Positions 1 to 8,647 are shown, counted from the first letter of the stretch. The stretch is DNA of 43,102 nucleotides from an uncultured Oscillospiraceae bacterium (GCA_900540595.1 UQGL01000021.1:1-43102); one strand, 5' to 3'. Program-made: numbers and translations. Notes: generated from the sequence alone by a model not told the origin.

Positions 1-73
1 CTGCCGCACCTCGCTCGCCGTATCGGCACTTAGAATTATGCGGTATTGCCCTAAAGCTTGGGGGTGTACCGAT

Positions 74-853
74 ATGCAAACTTCACCACTGATCCTCACC
101 GCCCTCGCCGGTCTGTCTACAGGTCTGGGCGGGGTGCTGGCGGTGCTTGGCAAACCAACGGAAAAGCTTCTGGCTGCCTCGGCGGGCTTTGCGGGCGGGG
201 TCATGCTCACCGCATCGCTGACCGATCTGCTGCCCGAGGCCTTGCATTTTTACGGCAGGTATCTGCCGCCTCTGGCCTGCGGCGGGGCGCTTGCGACACT
301 GACAGCGCTGGGCATGGCGGCGGCGGGGCTGCTGGGCAAGCTTCTGCCGGAGGAATCCGAGCTTGCTGCCCGCTTTGGTCAGGGCCGCGACCCCGCCCGC
401 GCGGCGGCCATGCGCACCGCTCTCATCACCGGCGCGGCGCTGCTGCTGCACAATTTCCCGGAGGGTGTACTTACCTTCTTCGCCGGGACAGCGGACCCGG
501 CGCTCGGTCTGCGCACGGCGGCGGCCATCGCACTGCACAATATCCCGGAGGGGCTGGCTGTGGCGGTGCCCTTCGCCTACGCAACCCGCAGCCGTGCGGC
601 CGGTGTGCTGGCGGCTCTCGTTTCCGGTCTGGCCGAGCCGCTGGGGGCTGTGCTGGCGTGGCTGTTCCTGCGCCGTTTTTTTACACCCGGCTTTTTGAAC
701 GGCACGGTCGTGTTGGCGGCAGGCATTATGGTGTGGGTGTCCTTTGCCCAGCTTTTGCCCGATGCGTTTGCCCCTAAACATCGCGCCGCCGGTATTTTTG
801 GCGCCGCCGCAGGTACATTGCTGATGCTGTTAGGCATTGCGGCGCTGCCGTAA
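74..853 (+). CDS. zupT: ZIP-family divalent metal transporter (ZupT-like)
   Basis: A 259-residue, almost entirely hydrophobic protein expected to carry Zn2+ or related divalent metals across the cytoplasmic membrane. The two ZIP signature motifs are plain: HNFPEG at about residues 126-131 and HNIPEG at about 155-160, in the helices that form the binuclear metal site in this family. About eight membrane segments are visible, with a charged cytoplasmic loop around residues 92-112. The frame is open from 38, but the ATG at 74 follows a G-rich ribosome-binding stretch and gives the usual family N-terminus, so it is preferred. The metal cannot be decided from sequence. Nothing nearby suggests a metal-responsive operon, and the next gene has its own promoter inside the 3' end of this one. 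Confidence 0.9.
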   Translation: MQTSPLILTALAGLSTGLGGVLAVLGKPTEKLLAASAGFAGGVMLTASLTDLLPEALHFYGRYLPPLACGGALATLTALGMAAAGLLGKLLPEESELAARFGQGRDPARAAAMRTALITGAALLLHNFPEGVLTFFAGTADPALGLRTAAAIALHNIPEGLAVAVPFAYATRSRAAGVLAALVSGLAEPLGAVLAWLFLRRFFTPGFLNGTVVLAAGIMVWVSFAQLLPDAFAPKHRAAGIFGAAAGTLLMLLGIAALP

Positions 854-865
854 ATGTGGTATACT
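837..865 (+). promoter_or_regulatory. Sigma-A-type promoter for the DUF2726 gene
   Basis: TTGCGG, a 17-base spacer and TATACT preceded by TGG (an extended -10). It lies across the end of the ZIP transporter gene and 43 bases before the next start codon. The -35 is a weak match, so the call rests mainly on the extended -10. Confidence 0.5.
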
Positions 866-907
866 ATAAACTGTATTGATGTAAGGGATGCGGAAGGAAG
901 ACTGCCT

Positions 908-1834
908 ATGAAATGCTGCGTTTGTGGTGCGGAAAGTGGTCGCTATCCGCTGTGCCGTGCCTGCAACCAACAGAGGGAATTGGGCTATATTATAAAGTGC
1001 CCAGTGTGTGGGCAGTGGCATTATGGTGATGAACCGTGCCCAAAGCGCGTGCAGCTGGAATTTTTGTATGAACCGAAGAAAAGGCTGATTACAAAAAATG
1101 AGCAAGGCTTTTTTGACGCTTTGAGAGAAATCGTTCCGCAAGGATATCATGTGTTTCCACAAATCAATCTGGCAGCATTTCTCGAAAAAGTGGACAATTC
1201 TGCATATCATAACGAACTTTTCCGCAACGTTGATTTTTTGATTACCGATGGGGAATTTGCGCCCAAAATCGTGGTGGAAATAAATGACAATACACATCAT
1301 AAGTGGGAAAGACGCCAACGCGATGAAAAGGTTTCTGCTATTTGCGCAGATGCAGGAATACCGCTGGTTACATTCTGGACAAATTATGGCGTAAATAGAC
1401 CGTACATCGAAAAACGTATCCGTGAGGCATTGGAGACGCCACCTAGGCGAGTGCCGAGTTTTACAAAAGAAAATACTGCGCAGCCGAATACATTCGAGAA
1501 AGAAAATGCCGCACGGCAGGCGGTTGATTGGGATGTGCAGGCAGAACAGCACAATAAAACCCATAAGGGAAAACAGGGATGCTATATTGCGACTTGTGTG
1601 TATGGCTCGTATGATTGTCCGCAAGTTTGGACGCTGCGGCGATATAGAGACATCGTGCTAAAAAGTTCGGTGCTTGGGCGCACCTTTATTGCGGTATACT
1701 ATGCAATCAGCCCTGCATTGGTACGCACTTTTAGCAAAAGTGTAGTTGTCAAGAAAATATGGCGCAGTATATTGAATCCGATGGTTAAGCGGCTGAATGA
1801 GAAAGGCTTTTCCAATAATCCGTACACAGATTGA
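908..1834 (+). CDS. Zinc-ribbon / DUF2726 / CFI-box C-terminal domain protein
   Basis: A 308-residue soluble protein. Residues 3-43 hold paired cysteines (C3/C4-C6, C16-C19, C31-C34, C43) typical of one or two zinc ribbons. Residues about 60-175 match the DUF2726 pattern, which resembles the PD-(D/E)XK nuclease fold: a VDFLI strand, a VVEIND strand, then HH and RRQRDEK. The C-terminus carries CYIATCVYGSYDCPQVWTLR and an aromatic helical tail, a module (named CFI-box-CTERM in family collections, from memory) found at the end of otherwise unrelated bacterial proteins. Start: ATG 908 with GGAAGGA upstream; the frame is open from 854 but that part is not protein-like. The gene is visibly more A+T-rich than both neighbours, which suggests recent transfer. 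Function unknown; DNA or RNA binding or cleavage is an inference. Confidence 0.75.
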   Translation: MKCCVCGAESGRYPLCRACNQQRELGYIIKCPVCGQWHYGDEPCPKRVQLEFLYEPKKRLITKNEQGFFDALREIVPQGYHVFPQINLAAFLEKVDNSAYHNELFRNVDFLITDGEFAPKIVVEINDNTHHKWERRQRDEKVSAICADAGIPLVTFWTNYGVNRPYIEKRIREALETPPRRVPSFTKENTAQPNTFEKENAARQAVDWDVQAEQHNKTHKGKQGCYIATCVYGSYDCPQVWTLRRYRDIVLKSSVLGRTFIAVYYAISPALVRTFSKSVVVKKIWRSILNPMVKRLNEKGFSNNPYTD

Positions 1835-1862
1835 TGACTTTGTGAGAAAGGAGCAGACCGCC

Positions 1863-3164
1863 ATGATGAAAAAAATCACCGCCCTGCTCCTTGTGCTGCT
1901 TTTGCTGGTAGGCTGCAGTGCGGCGGGCGATGTCGAGACCCTGCTGCGCGCACCGCAGCTTTCCGGCGAGAGCGCGGCCCTGCAGAAGGCGCTGAACAGC
2001 TATCTGGGCGGCAGCGCCACCCTGAAATATCCCGCCAGCGGCGATTTCCTCTCCCCGTTTGCGTTCGGTGACTGGGACGGCGACGGCGTTGACGAGGCCG
2101 CAGTCCTGTACACGGCCGATACCACCAGCTCCAATGTCTGGCTTGCGGTGCTGGAGCCGAGCGGCGAGAGCGGCTGGCGTGTCAGTCAGGCCATCGAGGG
2201 TATGTCCTCCGAGGTGGAAAGCTTCTCCGCCGCCAGCCTGAAGGACGCAGACAGCAAGCAGCTGCTGACCGGGTACATCTCCCCGCAGGGGGATCAGTAT
2301 CTGGCCGTCTACCAGTACGACAACGGCAGTCTGTCCACCGTCATCAGCAAAAGCTACACCGATATGATCGTGGCCAATTTCACCGGCAAGGGAGATACGC
2401 AGGACCTTGTGCTGGCCCTGCCGCCGGACACTGAGCTTGGCGGCGTGACGCTGCAGCTGCTGACCGCCAACGATGGGGAGTTCCGCTCGACCCAGACGCT
2501 GAATCTGGGCGAGGGCGTTTACAGCAGCTGTGCGGCCCTGCATGCCGGGACCGGCAGCGATGACGCCATGTACCTTGTGATGGACGCCTGGACCGGGGCA
2601 AGCAGCCTTGTGTCGGACATTATCCTGTACGATGCCGAGACGGGCTTTCTGCAGCCCTACCGCCCCGGCGGCATGAGCGACATTCAGCGCAGCACGCTGC
2701 GCTACAACGACACCCTGCTCAGCTGCGACATTGACGGCAACGGCACGGTGGACATCCCCGTGGAGATCGACGATGGCGGCACCCTGCAGACGCCGATGGA
2801 CAAGCGGCTGAGTTTCCTGCTCTGGAAGGATTACACCTCCACCGCAGGCGGAAACAGCCGGTTCGGTGTCTACGACAGTGAATACGATCTGTTTATGGAG
2901 CTGCCCGAGTCAATGCACGGCAGCGTGCTGATCCGCGCCAATCAGGGCGGCACCGGCTGGCTGATCTGCAACGCCGAGGGAAACACCGTCTACTGCGAGA
3001 TGCGGGTCGTTGAACCGACCACGGACACAGCCAGCGGCGACGGCAACTACCTGCGCATCGCCAATATCGGCAGCCAACAGCTGCAGGCGCGGGTCGTTAC
3101 GCCCTATTACGGCTTGAATCTCGATTCCATCAGCCAGAATACCGTGCTGCTGGGGTCAAATTGA
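1863..3164 (+). CDS. Putative lipoprotein with FG-GAP/VCBS-like repeats
   Basis: A 433-residue predicted surface lipoprotein. The N-terminus MMKKITALLLVLLLLVGC is a lipoprotein signal peptide with the lipidated cysteine at residue 18. The mature part has acidic Asp-Gly loops such as FGDWDGDGVDEAAVLY (about residues 62-77) and CDIDGNGTVDIPVEI (about 288-302), like calcium-binding loops of FG-GAP/VCBS beta-propellers. AAAGGAG precedes ATG 1863. The response regulator gene starts 20 bases after the stop, so the lipoprotein and the two-component pair probably share a transcript. It may sense or report an envelope condition for that pair, but this is inferred only from position. No enzyme motif was recognised. 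Confidence 0.75.
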   Translation: MMKKITALLLVLLLLVGCSAAGDVETLLRAPQLSGESAALQKALNSYLGGSATLKYPASGDFLSPFAFGDWDGDGVDEAAVLYTADTTSSNVWLAVLEPSGESGWRVSQAIEGMSSEVESFSAASLKDADSKQLLTGYISPQGDQYLAVYQYDNGSLSTVISKSYTDMIVANFTGKGDTQDLVLALPPDTELGGVTLQLLTANDGEFRSTQTLNLGEGVYSSCAALHAGTGSDDAMYLVMDAWTGASSLVSDIILYDAETGFLQPYRPGGMSDIQRSTLRYNDTLLSCDIDGNGTVDIPVEIDDGGTLQTPMDKRLSFLLWKDYTSTAGGNSRFGVYDSEYDLFMELPESMHGSVLIRANQGGTGWLICNAEGNTVYCEMRVVEPTTDTASGDGNYLRIANIGSQQLQARVVTPYYGLNLDSISQNTVLLGSN

Positions 3165-3184
3165 TAAGGAAGGGAACCGGGTTT

Positions 3185-3886
3185 ATGAAACGAGTTTTGG
3201 TAGTCGAGGACGAAGCCAGCATCCGCGAAATGGTAGCCCTGAACCTGAAAATGGCAGGCTGGGAGGTCATCGAGGCCCCCAGCGCCGAGCGTGCGCTGGA
3301 GCTGATGCACGGCGGCGAGCCCTGCGATGCAGCCCTGCTGGACATCATGCTGCCCGGCATGGACGGGCTGAGCCTCTGCGAAACGATCCGCCGCGATGAC
3401 AGCGACATCGGCATCATCATTGTGTCGGCCAAAGGGCAGGAGAGCGACAAGATCCGCGGCCTGTCCATCGGTGCGGACGATTACATCACAAAGCCCTTCT
3501 CGGTGTCGGAGCTGATCGCCCGGCTCGAGGCGCTGACCCGGCGCATCCACCGCGGCACCGGCACCGCCAAGCCCGCCGAGGAGCCGGAGCAGCTTGTCAG
3601 CGGCCCCTTTGTGCTGGACGAAAAGAGCCGCATCCTTTACAAATCCGGCACGCCGATCGACCTGACGCAGGTCGAGTTCCAGATCATGGAGCTGTTTTTC
3701 CGCAACCCGGCTACCGCGCTGGTGCGTGAAAAAATTCTGGAGGGCGTCTGGGGCAAGAATTATTTCGGCGATGTCAAGATCGTGGATGTGAACATCCGCC
3801 GCCTGCGGATGAAGATCGAGGACGAGCCCAGCAACCCCCGCCATATCATGACCGTCTGGGGCTATGGCTACCGCTGGAATGTGTGA
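3185..3886 (+). CDS. OmpR/PhoB-family response regulator
   Basis: A 233-residue two-domain DNA-binding regulator. The receiver domain (about 1-120) has the acidic pair E8-D9, the phospho-acceptor D53 in ALLDIMLPGMDG, and the conserved lysine in DDYITKPFSV. A short linker follows, and a winged-helix effector domain (about 135-233) with the OmpR-type LTQVEFQIMELFFRNP and VDVNIRRLRMKIE segments and a GYGYRW C-terminus. Start: the in-frame codon at 3161 overlaps the lipoprotein stop, but ATG 3185 (MKRVLVVEDE) follows an AGGAAGGGA ribosome binding site and matches the family start. The cognate kinase begins 42 bases downstream. Target genes are not identifiable here. Confidence 0.95.
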   Translation: MKRVLVVEDEASIREMVALNLKMAGWEVIEAPSAERALELMHGGEPCDAALLDIMLPGMDGLSLCETIRRDDSDIGIIIVSAKGQESDKIRGLSIGADDYITKPFSVSELIARLEALTRRIHRGTGTAKPAEEPEQLVSGPFVLDEKSRILYKSGTPIDLTQVEFQIMELFFRNPATALVREKILEGVWGKNYFGDVKIVDVNIRRLRMKIEDEPSNPRHIMTVWGYGYRWNV

Positions 3887-3928
3887 CGGCGGCCCCTTAG
3901 AAAAAAACGCGAAAGGAGGGAACCCCCT

Positions 3929-5383
3929 ATGCAGCCGAACAGCAGCAGTATCATCCGCCGATGGGTGTGCGGCAGCTTGCTTATCACCGTGCTGGTGCTG
4001 GTGCTGGCGGAGGGGCTTTTCCTCTATTACAGCTATAACGATCTGTACGGCGGCGTTGAGCGCGCTGTGGAAAACCGCTTCTCCACCGTGGTGGGCCGCC
4101 TGCAGGCCACCGGCACGGCGGGGGATATGGCCGTTACCGCCGAAAGCCGCGGGCAGGTCCTGCGCCGCGTGGTTGAGCAGTTTGACGAAAAGGACAAGTT
4201 TGAGTTTATGCTGCTGGACAATCAGGGCGTGATCCTGGCAACCAGCAGCGGCACGATGAACCGCGACCTGACCAACGGTACCGACTACGGCCGCGCGCTG
4301 ACCGCCGCCAACGGGCTGGGGTCGGCCATCTTTACCACGCCGCAGGGCGAGCGTGTCATGGCAGTAACGATGCTTGTGCCCTACGCGGCGGGCAGCATCG
4401 CTGCCATGCGGATGGTGACGAGCCTTGTGCTGGTGGACAACCTCTGGTGGCGCACCGTGGCCATCTGTGTGGGGCTGGGCCTGCTTGTGCTGTGCTTCAC
4501 GGTCTGGAGCGGCCTGTTTTTTGTGCGCTCCATCGTGCGGCCCCTCGGCGAGGTCGAGGCTACGGCCACCCGGATCGCCAAGGGCGACATGAAGGTGCGC
4601 CTGCCGGACACCCGGTACGATGACGAGATCGGCCGCCTGTGCAAGACCATCAACCAGATGGCCGAGGATCTGGCCGAGACCGAACGATTGAAAAACGAGT
4701 TTATCTCCTCGGTCAGCCATGAGCTGCGCACGCCGTTGACCTCGATCAAGGGCTGGGTCGAAACGATCAGCAACATTGATGACCCCTCCAACGAGAACTA
4801 CCGGCGCGGTCTGGCGGTCATCGGCACCGAGACCGACCGCCTTTACACGATGGTCGAGGAGCTGCTCGACTTCTCCCGTATGCAGAACGGCATCAAGATG
4901 AACTGTCAGGTGCTGGACTTTGTGGCCGAGGCCACCGATGCGGCGCTCTTTGTCGAGGCCCGCATCCGGCAGGAGGGAATGCAGCTTGTCTATCAGGAAC
5001 CGCCCGAGCCTTACCCGGTCTGGGCAGACCCGGCGCGGCTGCGGCAGGTGTTTGTCAACCTGTTTGACAACGCCATCAAGTATTCCGAGCCGGGCGGTAC
5101 GATCTTTCTGACCCTGCGCCGCACACCGGTCACGGTCAGCGCGTCGATCCGCGATCAGGGCCGGGGCATTGCGCCCGATGATCTGGAAAAGGTCAAGCAG
5201 AGGTTCTTCAAGGCAAAGAACTCGGTGCGCGGCTCCGGTATCGGCCTTGCGGTCGTGGACGAGATCGTCCAGACGCTCGGCGGCCGGTTCGACATTGCCT
5301 CCACCCTCGGCTGCGGCACGACCGTCACAGTGACCCTGCCCGTCTACCACCCCGGGCAGGAGCATTTGCATGAAAAAATTTAA
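3929..5383 (+). CDS. Membrane sensor histidine kinase (HAMP-HisKA-HATPase)
   Basis: A 484-residue kinase expected to phosphorylate the regulator encoded just upstream. Two membrane segments (about 12-34 and 175-199) flank an extracellular sensing region of about 140 residues with no recognised ligand motif. A HAMP linker follows (about 200-255). The HisKA dimerisation domain contains SSVSHELRTPLTSIKG with phospho-histidine H264, and the ATPase domain shows the N box (NLFDNAIKYS), a G1-like DQGRGI and a G2-like GSGIGLAVV. Overall it resembles PhoR/WalK-type kinases. AAAGGAGG lies just before ATG 3929. The stop codon runs into an intergenic repeat. The signal sensed is unknown; the neighbouring lipoprotein is a possible partner. 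Confidence 0.95.
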   Translation: MQPNSSSIIRRWVCGSLLITVLVLVLAEGLFLYYSYNDLYGGVERAVENRFSTVVGRLQATGTAGDMAVTAESRGQVLRRVVEQFDEKDKFEFMLLDNQGVILATSSGTMNRDLTNGTDYGRALTAANGLGSAIFTTPQGERVMAVTMLVPYAAGSIAAMRMVTSLVLVDNLWWRTVAICVGLGLLVLCFTVWSGLFFVRSIVRPLGEVEATATRIAKGDMKVRLPDTRYDDEIGRLCKTINQMAEDLAETERLKNEFISSVSHELRTPLTSIKGWVETISNIDDPSNENYRRGLAVIGTETDRLYTMVEELLDFSRMQNGIKMNCQVLDFVAEATDAALFVEARIRQEGMQLVYQEPPEPYPVWADPARLRQVFVNLFDNAIKYSEPGGTIFLTLRRTPVTVSASIRDQGRGIAPDDLEKVKQRFFKAKNSVRGSGIGLAVVDEIVQTLGGRFDIASTLGCGTTVTVTLPVYHPGQEHLHEKI

Positions 5384-5576
5384 GGCTTCCCCCGAGGGGA
5401 CAGACTCCCCCGGTACGGGGGAGGTGGCGCTTTAGCGCCAGAGGGGGAGCAGCTGTCCGCGAAGCGGACTGATGAGGGGCAAACTTTCCGCGACAACCCG
5501 GTAACGGGCAATAGCGATACATCCGCCCCTCATCCGGCCTCGCTTTGCTCGGCCACCTTCCCCCTCAGGGGAAGGC
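5382..5576 (-). repeat. Intergenic palindromic repeat, family A (copy 1)
   Basis: A roughly 195-base element starting at the kinase stop codon. It opens with GGCTTCCCCC, contains CCGCGAAGCGGACTGATGAGGGG, and ends with CCCCTCATCCGGCC and GGCCACCTTCCCCC. The same blocks occur at 24322-24462, 28287-28427 and, shortened, at 36421-36465 and 21703-21767. Relative to 24322 and 28287 this copy is inverted and has an extra internal GGGGGAGGTGGCGC block. It can fold into several hairpins; no protein is encoded. Confidence 0.8.
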
Positions 5577-5599
5577 AAAAATGACGAAGGAGAACACAT

Positions 5600-6526
5600 A
5601 TGCCCAAAGAATTCCGCACCTCCGTTGGGGGACAAGCCCTGATGGAGGGCATCATGATGCGCGGTCCGGAAAAGATCTGCTGCGCCGTGCGCAAGCCGGA
5701 CGGCACCATCGACCTGAGCTATGACACCGTCACGACCCACTGGTACAATAAGGTCCCGCTGGTGCGCGGCGTCTGCAATATGGCCGAAAACCTTTACAAG
5801 GGCTACCGCTACCTGATGCACGCGGCCGACATCGCCATGGAGGGCGAGACCGAGCCCGCTGAGTCCAAGCTGGACAAATGGTTCGAGGCGCACGCCACCC
5901 CCGCTGTGCAGAACGCGCTGATGGCCTGCGCCGCCTTTGTGGGCGTGGCGCTGGCGCTGTTCCTGTTTACCTTTCTGCCCACTTTTTTGACCGGTCTTGT
6001 CATGCGCGCCGTGCCGCTGGGGCGCTGGCCGCGCGTAATCCTCGAGGGCGTGCTCAAGATGGTCATATTCCTCGGCTACATGTTCCTTTGCACCCGCATG
6101 AAGGAGCTGCACCGCGTGTTTGAGTACCACGGTGCCGAGCATAAGACCATCGCCTGCTATGAGGCCGGTCTGCCACTGACGGTGGAAAACATCCGCCGCC
6201 AGAGCCGCTTTCACCCGCGGTGCGGCACCAGCTTTATGATCCTCGTCATCATCATCAGCATCTTCCTGTATGCGGTGCTGCCTTGGACCAGCACGGCGAT
6301 GCGGGTCGTGTATAAGCTTTGCATGTTCCCGCTTCTGGTTGGTGTATCGTATGAAATTTTGAAATGGGCCGGCCGCTCCGACAGCGCGGCGGCAAGAATC
6401 ATCTCTCAGCCGGGGCTTTGGATGCAGCGGCTGACGACCTTTGAGCCGGACGACTCGATGATCGAGGTTGCGATTGCCGCCGTCACCCCCGTTCTGCCGG
6501 AAAAGCAGGAGGATGCCCGCTGGTGA
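5600..6526 (+). CDS. yqhQ: DUF1385 membrane protein (YqhQ family)
   Basis: A 308-residue membrane protein of the DUF1385 family, widespread in Clostridia and bacilli with no settled biochemical role. The family N-terminus VGGQALMEGIMMRGP is present at residues 10-24, and EYHGAEHKTIACYE (about residues 174-187) followed by HPRCGTSFM is the conserved histidine/cysteine-rich core. Membrane segments are seen near 110-135, 148-170, 210-230 and 235-255. GAAGGAG precedes ATG 5600. Its stop overlaps the GTG start of prmC by four bases, and the two genes are neighbours in many Firmicutes. A metal-dependent function has been suspected from the His/Cys motif, but that is inference. Confidence 0.9.
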   Translation: MPKEFRTSVGGQALMEGIMMRGPEKICCAVRKPDGTIDLSYDTVTTHWYNKVPLVRGVCNMAENLYKGYRYLMHAADIAMEGETEPAESKLDKWFEAHATPAVQNALMACAAFVGVALALFLFTFLPTFLTGLVMRAVPLGRWPRVILEGVLKMVIFLGYMFLCTRMKELHRVFEYHGAEHKTIACYEAGLPLTVENIRRQSRFHPRCGTSFMILVIIISIFLYAVLPWTSTAMRVVYKLCMFPLLVGVSYEILKWAGRSDSAAARIISQPGLWMQRLTTFEPDDSMIEVAIAAVTPVLPEKQEDARW

Positions 6527-7353
6527 ACGCTGCATTTCAAAAGCTCTGCGCCATGCTGACGGCTGCCGGTGTGCCCGATGCCCGCTTTGACGCGGCCGAG
6601 CTGTACCGCCTTGCGACCGGCCGCGACCCCCGTCTGGATGACGGCCCCAGCGCTGCCGAGGCAGCCCGCCTGAGCGCGCTTGCCGAACGCCGCGCAGCCC
6701 GTGAGCCGCTGCAGTACATTCTGGGCGAATGGGACTTTATGGACTTTACGCTCAAGGTCGGGCCGGGTGTGCTGTGCCCCCGGGCTGACAGCGAGATCGT
6801 CTGCGAGAGCGCCCTCGCGCTTTTGCAGGGCAGGGAGCGGCCGGTGGTGTATGACCTCTGTGCGGGGACAGGCTGCTTGGGGCTTGGCATTGCGCGCCAC
6901 AGCCCGGGCGCGCTGGTGACCTGTGTGGAAAAAAGCCCGGAGGCATGGCATTACCTGACCGCCAACACGGCACAGACCGGTGTGCGCACCGTGCAGGCCG
7001 ATGTCTTTACCTATTATAAAACGCTGCCCGCCGAGGGGGCGGACCTGATCATCTCCAACCCGCCCTACCTGACCGGGGCGGAGATGCGGGCACTGATGCC
7101 GGAAACGGCGCAGGAGCCTGCCATGGCGCTGGACGGCGGCGCGGACGGGCTGGATTTCTACCGCCTGCTGACTGAAAAGTACCGGGACGCCGTGCGGCCG
7201 GGCGGCTGGCTTGTGCTGGAGATCGGCTATGCCCAAGGCCCCGCCGTGCTGGCGCTGGGGGCCGCCTGCGGCTGGGTCAACACCAGCTGCCGCAAGGACT
7301 ACGGCGGCAATGACCGGGCCGTGCTGCTCCAAAAACCCGAAAAAAGCTGCTGA
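6523..7353 (+). CDS. prmC: Peptide chain release factor N5-glutamine methyltransferase
   Basis: A 276-residue SAM-dependent enzyme that methylates the glutamine of the GGQ motif of release factors RF1 and RF2. The N-terminal helical domain ends in PLQYILGEWDF (about 62-72). The Rossmann domain shows DLCAGTGCLG (111-120) for SAM binding and the catalytic NPPY tetrad at 179-182. The usual PRPETE segment appears as CPRADSE (85-91). It begins at a GTG that overlaps the stop of the DUF1385 gene, with AGGAGGA 10 bases upstream, so translation is probably coupled. Its length is normal for the family. Confidence 0.95.
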   Translation: MNAAFQKLCAMLTAAGVPDARFDAAELYRLATGRDPRLDDGPSAAEAARLSALAERRAAREPLQYILGEWDFMDFTLKVGPGVLCPRADSEIVCESALALLQGRERPVVYDLCAGTGCLGLGIARHSPGALVTCVEKSPEAWHYLTANTAQTGVRTVQADVFTYYKTLPAEGADLIISNPPYLTGAEMRALMPETAQEPAMALDGGADGLDFYRLLTEKYRDAVRPGGWLVLEIGYAQGPAVLALGAACGWVNTSCRKDYGGNDRAVLLQKPEKSC

Positions 7354-7380
7354 AAATCCGATTTATGGGACAAAAAACGC

Positions 7381-7420
7381 ACAACAAAATGTTGTAATCT
7401 GTTCGTAAATCGTATATAAT
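7381..7420 (+). promoter_or_regulatory. recA promoter with an overlapping inverted repeat
   Basis: TTGTAA (7392-7397), a 17-base spacer and a perfect TATAAT (7415-7420) form a good vegetative promoter 53 bases before recA. A perfect inverted repeat, ACAACA-AAA-TGTTGT (7381-7395), overlaps the -35 and could be an operator. No Gram-positive LexA palindrome (CGAAC-N4-GTTCG) is present; only a lone GTTCG is seen at 7401-7405. Confidence 0.7.
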
Positions 7421-7472
7421 AGATGCAAACGCAAATCCTAGACTTACTTGTATATAAAAGGAGAACCGCAAC

Positions 7473-8645
7473 ATGGCAGCAAAAAAAGATACTACCCCCA
7501 AGACGGCAGGCCCTGCCGCTGACAAAAAGGCCGCGCTGGAAACCGCGCTGGCCCAGATCGAAAAGCAATTCGGCAAGGGCGCCGTTATGAAGCTGGGCGC
7601 CAATGTCACGATGCAGGTCGATGCCATCCCCACCGGCAGCCTGGGTCTGGATCTGGCGCTGGGCATCGGCGGCGTGCCCCGCGGCCGTATCGTTGAGGTC
7701 TACGGCCCCGAATCCTCCGGTAAAACAACGCTGGCGCTGCAGATCCTGGCTGAAGCACAGAAGATGGGCGGCGAGGTCGCGTTTATTGATGTTGAGCATG
7801 CGCTGGACCCGACCTACGCCGCCGCGCTGGGCGTTGATATTGACAGTCTGCTGGTCAGCCAGCCCGACACCGGCGAGCAGGCCATGGAGATCTGCGAGGC
7901 GCTTGTCCGCTCCGGCGCGATTGACGCCGTTGTTGTGGACTCCGTTGCCGCCATGGTGCCGCGCGCCGAGATCGAGGGCGAGATGGGTGACAGCCATGTC
8001 GGTCTGCAAGCCCGCCTGATGAGTCAGGCGCTGCGCAAGCTGACCGGTGTCATCGGCAAGACAAACACCGTCTGTATCTTCATCAACCAGCTGCGTGAAA
8101 AGGTCGGCATCGTCTACGGCAACCCCGAGGTCACGACCGGCGGCCGCGCACTGAAATATTATTCGAGCGTCCGCATTGATGTGCGCCGCATCGAGGGTCT
8201 GAAGGACTCCACCGGTGCGTTCATCGGCAACCGCACCCGCGCCAAGATCGTCAAGAACAAGGTCGCGCCCCCGTTCCGTGAGGCAGAGTTCGACATCATG
8301 TTCGGCGAGGGCATCTCCAAGCTGGGTGAGATCCTCGACCTCGGCGTCAAGCTGGGTGTCGTGCAGAAGAGCGGCGCATGGTTCAACTACGGCGAGATGC
8401 GTCTGGGTCAGGGCCGCGACAATGCCAAGCAGTTCCTGAAGGAGCACCCCGAGGTCTCTGATGAGATCGAAAAGATCGTCCGCGCCAACGCCGATCGCCT
8501 GCTGGCCGCCGGCAAGAAGGGCACTGTCAAGCCGCTGGACCCGAGCGAGATCGTCAAGCCGGTCGCCCCGGGTGAGGCCCCTGCCGCCCCGGCTGCCAAG
8601 ACAACGGGCAGCGAGGTTGACCTCGATATCATGGTTGACGAATAA
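7473..8645 (+). CDS. recA: Recombinase RecA
   Basis: A 390-residue ATP-dependent strand-exchange protein that forms filaments on single-stranded DNA and acts as co-protease for LexA-type repressors. Walker A is GPESSGKT at residues 78-85. The Walker B region is [21 protein letters not shown], and [28 protein letters not shown] covers the L2 DNA-binding loop. The C-terminal domain ends in an acidic tail ([11 protein letters not shown]) after an Ala/Pro-rich linker, and the N-terminus has a lysine-rich extension of about 15 residues. AAAGGAG sits before ATG 7473. recX follows after two bases, forming the usual recA-recX operon. The length is slightly above the typical 345-355 because of both tails. 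Confidence 0.98.
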   Translation: MAAKKDTTPKTAGPAADKKAALETALAQIEKQFGKGAVMKLGANVTMQVDAIPTGSLGLDLALGIGGVPRGRIVEVYGPESSGKTTLALQILAEAQKMGGEVAFIDVEHALDPTYAAALGVDIDSLLVSQPDTGEQAMEICEALVRSGAIDAVVVDSVAAMVPRAEIEGEMGDSHVGLQARLMSQALRKLTGVIGKTNTVCIFINQLREKVGIVYGNPEVTTGGRALKYYSSVRIDVRRIEGLKDSTGAFIGNRTRAKIVKNKVAPPFREAEFDIMFGEGISKLGEILDLGVKLGVVQKSGAWFNYGEMRLGQGRDNAKQFLKEHPEVSDEIEKIVRANADRLLAAGKKGTVKPLDPSEIVKPVAPGEAPAAPAAKTTGSEVDLDIMVDE

Positions 8646-8647
8646 AA

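Noticed and set aside
5382..5576. A CRISPR-like array of intergenic palindromes
   Set aside because: The repeats are dispersed singly, have no regular spacers and no cas genes are nearby.
7392..7405. A LexA (SOS) box in the recA promoter
   Set aside because: Only GTTCG is present; the CGAAC half four bases before it is missing.
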